DNA of 64,000 nucleotides from Cephalopachus bancanus (lineage: Eukaryota > Chordata > Mammalia > Primates > Tarsiidae): assembly GCA_027257055.1 (NCBI GenBank), contig JAPVLO010000401.1, forward strand, positions 1,364,001 through 1,428,000. The letters run 5' to 3'. The notes under the pieces were generated by a model. The model was not told the DNA's origin. It ran no database searches and worked only from the letters and a program-made list of their open reading frames with translations. The position numbers and the translations under genes are program-made. This document shows, one piece after another, positions 63,401 through 64,000 of this stretch (positions within the stretch are counted from its first letter, which is position 1; each line of letters starts with the position of its first letter).

Positions 63401-64000
63401 CTTCAAACCATAAGAACCTTAGAAAATGAAGGAAATACCCTCATGGAAATCAGAACTTGCATCCAATTCCTGAACAAAACCCGAAACCCACAGGTCATAA
63501 GAGAGAAGATAGACAAGTGGGACCTTATTAAACTGACAAGCTCTGCAAGGCCAAAGAAACCATCAAGAGAGCAGGGAGACAGCCTGTAGACTGGGAAAAA
63601 ATATTTACCAACACCAGGTCTGACAAAGGCTTAACATCCTGGATCTACAAGGAACTAAAACGTGCTGAAAAGAAAAAAACAAACAACCCCATTATAAAAT
63701 GGGCAAAAGGTATGAACAGACACTTCACAAAAGCGGACATCTGAGCAGCCAACAAACACATGAAGAAATGTTCAACCTCGCTAATCATCAGGGAGATGCA
63801 AATCAAAACCACACTGAGATACCACCTAACTCCAGTCAGAATGGCAATTATAAACAACTCAAAAAATAATAGCTGCTGGAGAGGCTGTGGCGAAAAGGGA
63901 ACACTTCTACACTGTTGGTGGGAGTGTAAACTAGTGCAACCTCTGTGGAAAGCAGTGTGGTGATTCCTAAAAGCTCTAATATCAACCTCCCATATGACCC
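60492..64000 (+). pseudogene. L1 ORF2, broken and cut by the window edge
   Basis: The start is M-T-G-I-N-S-C-I-S-I-I-S-L-N-V-N-G-L-N. The endonuclease N-part contains C-L-Q-E-T-H-L (catalytic Glu) and stops at 60669. Its C-part (60998-61687) contains Y-S-K-I-D-H-V-I-G and L-D-H-S-G, where the catalytic S-D-H triplet has become L-D-H. RT pieces lie at 61743-61946 and 62198-62788 ([19 protein letters not shown]). C-terminal pieces lie at 62764-62958, 63329-63589 and 63760-63963, the last with the C-W-R-G-C-G ... H-C-W-W-E-C cysteine cluster. Several stops and frameshifts separate them. Confidence 0.92.

Larger units (their letters stand above)
58072..64000 (+). mobile_element. Nearly full-length L1, plus strand, cut by window edge
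   Basis: Sense L1 with 5'UTR (58072-59455), broken ORF1 (59456-60408), an 83-bp gap and broken ORF2 (60492 onward). The last bases are still ORF2 C-terminus, so the 3'UTR, tail and right target-site duplication are outside the window. It is close in sequence to the 26010-31982 element but carries a clearly different 5'UTR after the first bases. Confidence 0.93.

Overview
The window is nuclear DNA from a mammal, almost certainly a primate. It contains dimeric, 7SL-derived Alu elements, several generations of LINE-1 (L1), MIR and L2 relics, and exon fragments whose closest relatives I know are human genes. The better-preserved Alus carry a middle linker reading roughly 'ctctacaataaatcaaaaaattag', and the younger L1s end in a 3'UTR ('...cctaaccctgaattgtaccc...catcttta...') unlike human L1PA. 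This points to a non-anthropoid primate. My best guess is a tarsier, with a strepsirrhine as the alternative; neither is proven. Most of the sequence is transposon, and there is no compact operon-like system or sign of a new molecular machine.

Region 1 (1-20.6 kb, + strand) is the 3' end of an SLCO1B-type gene (hepatic OATP organic-anion transporter). Three exons with correct splice sites and matching phases lie at 2222-2286, 5135-5252 and 19444-19593. The last exon has a one-base deletion in a run of nine A that shifts the conserved C-terminal tail out of frame, and the middle exon has lost a conserved loop cysteine, so this copy may be a decaying paralogue. The 14.2-kb last intron is mostly one very old antisense L1. 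That L1 has been expanded by a 138-bp tandem triplication, a 77-bp retroposed scrap and three later L1 insertions, all three with a 5' inversion.

Region 2 (20648-23611, + strand) is a full-length processed pseudogene of CTBP2, complete with 5' and 3'UTR, poly(A) signal and perfect 16-bp target-site duplications, about 1 kb downstream of the SLCO1B stop. A likely solo LTR follows (about 23.87-24.48 kb).

Region 3 (24.9-43.4 kb) is nested L1 in antisense orientation. It includes a 6-kb full-length element (26010-31982, minus strand) with an intact 320-residue ORF1 and a broken ORF2, plus three older L1 remnants.

Region 4 (43.4-57.9 kb, minus strand) holds an unprocessed, intron-containing pseudogene of WDR11. 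Seven exon relics are recognisable, from the first coding exon (57517) leftwards to 47604. They carry several nonsense codons, and an internal deletion has removed the exons between the fourth one and the one encoding the 'QYLAVVF' repeat. Alu, MIR, L2 and L1 pieces sit in its introns.

Region 5 (about 58.07 kb to the right edge, + strand) is a second nearly full-length L1 with a GC-rich, trinucleotide-rich 5'UTR, a broken ORF1 and a broken ORF2; its 3' end lies beyond the window.

The genes do not form a pathway. The window records how an SLCO1 cluster was remodelled by retrotransposition (L1, Alu, CTBP2 mRNA) and by a DNA-level duplication (WDR11).
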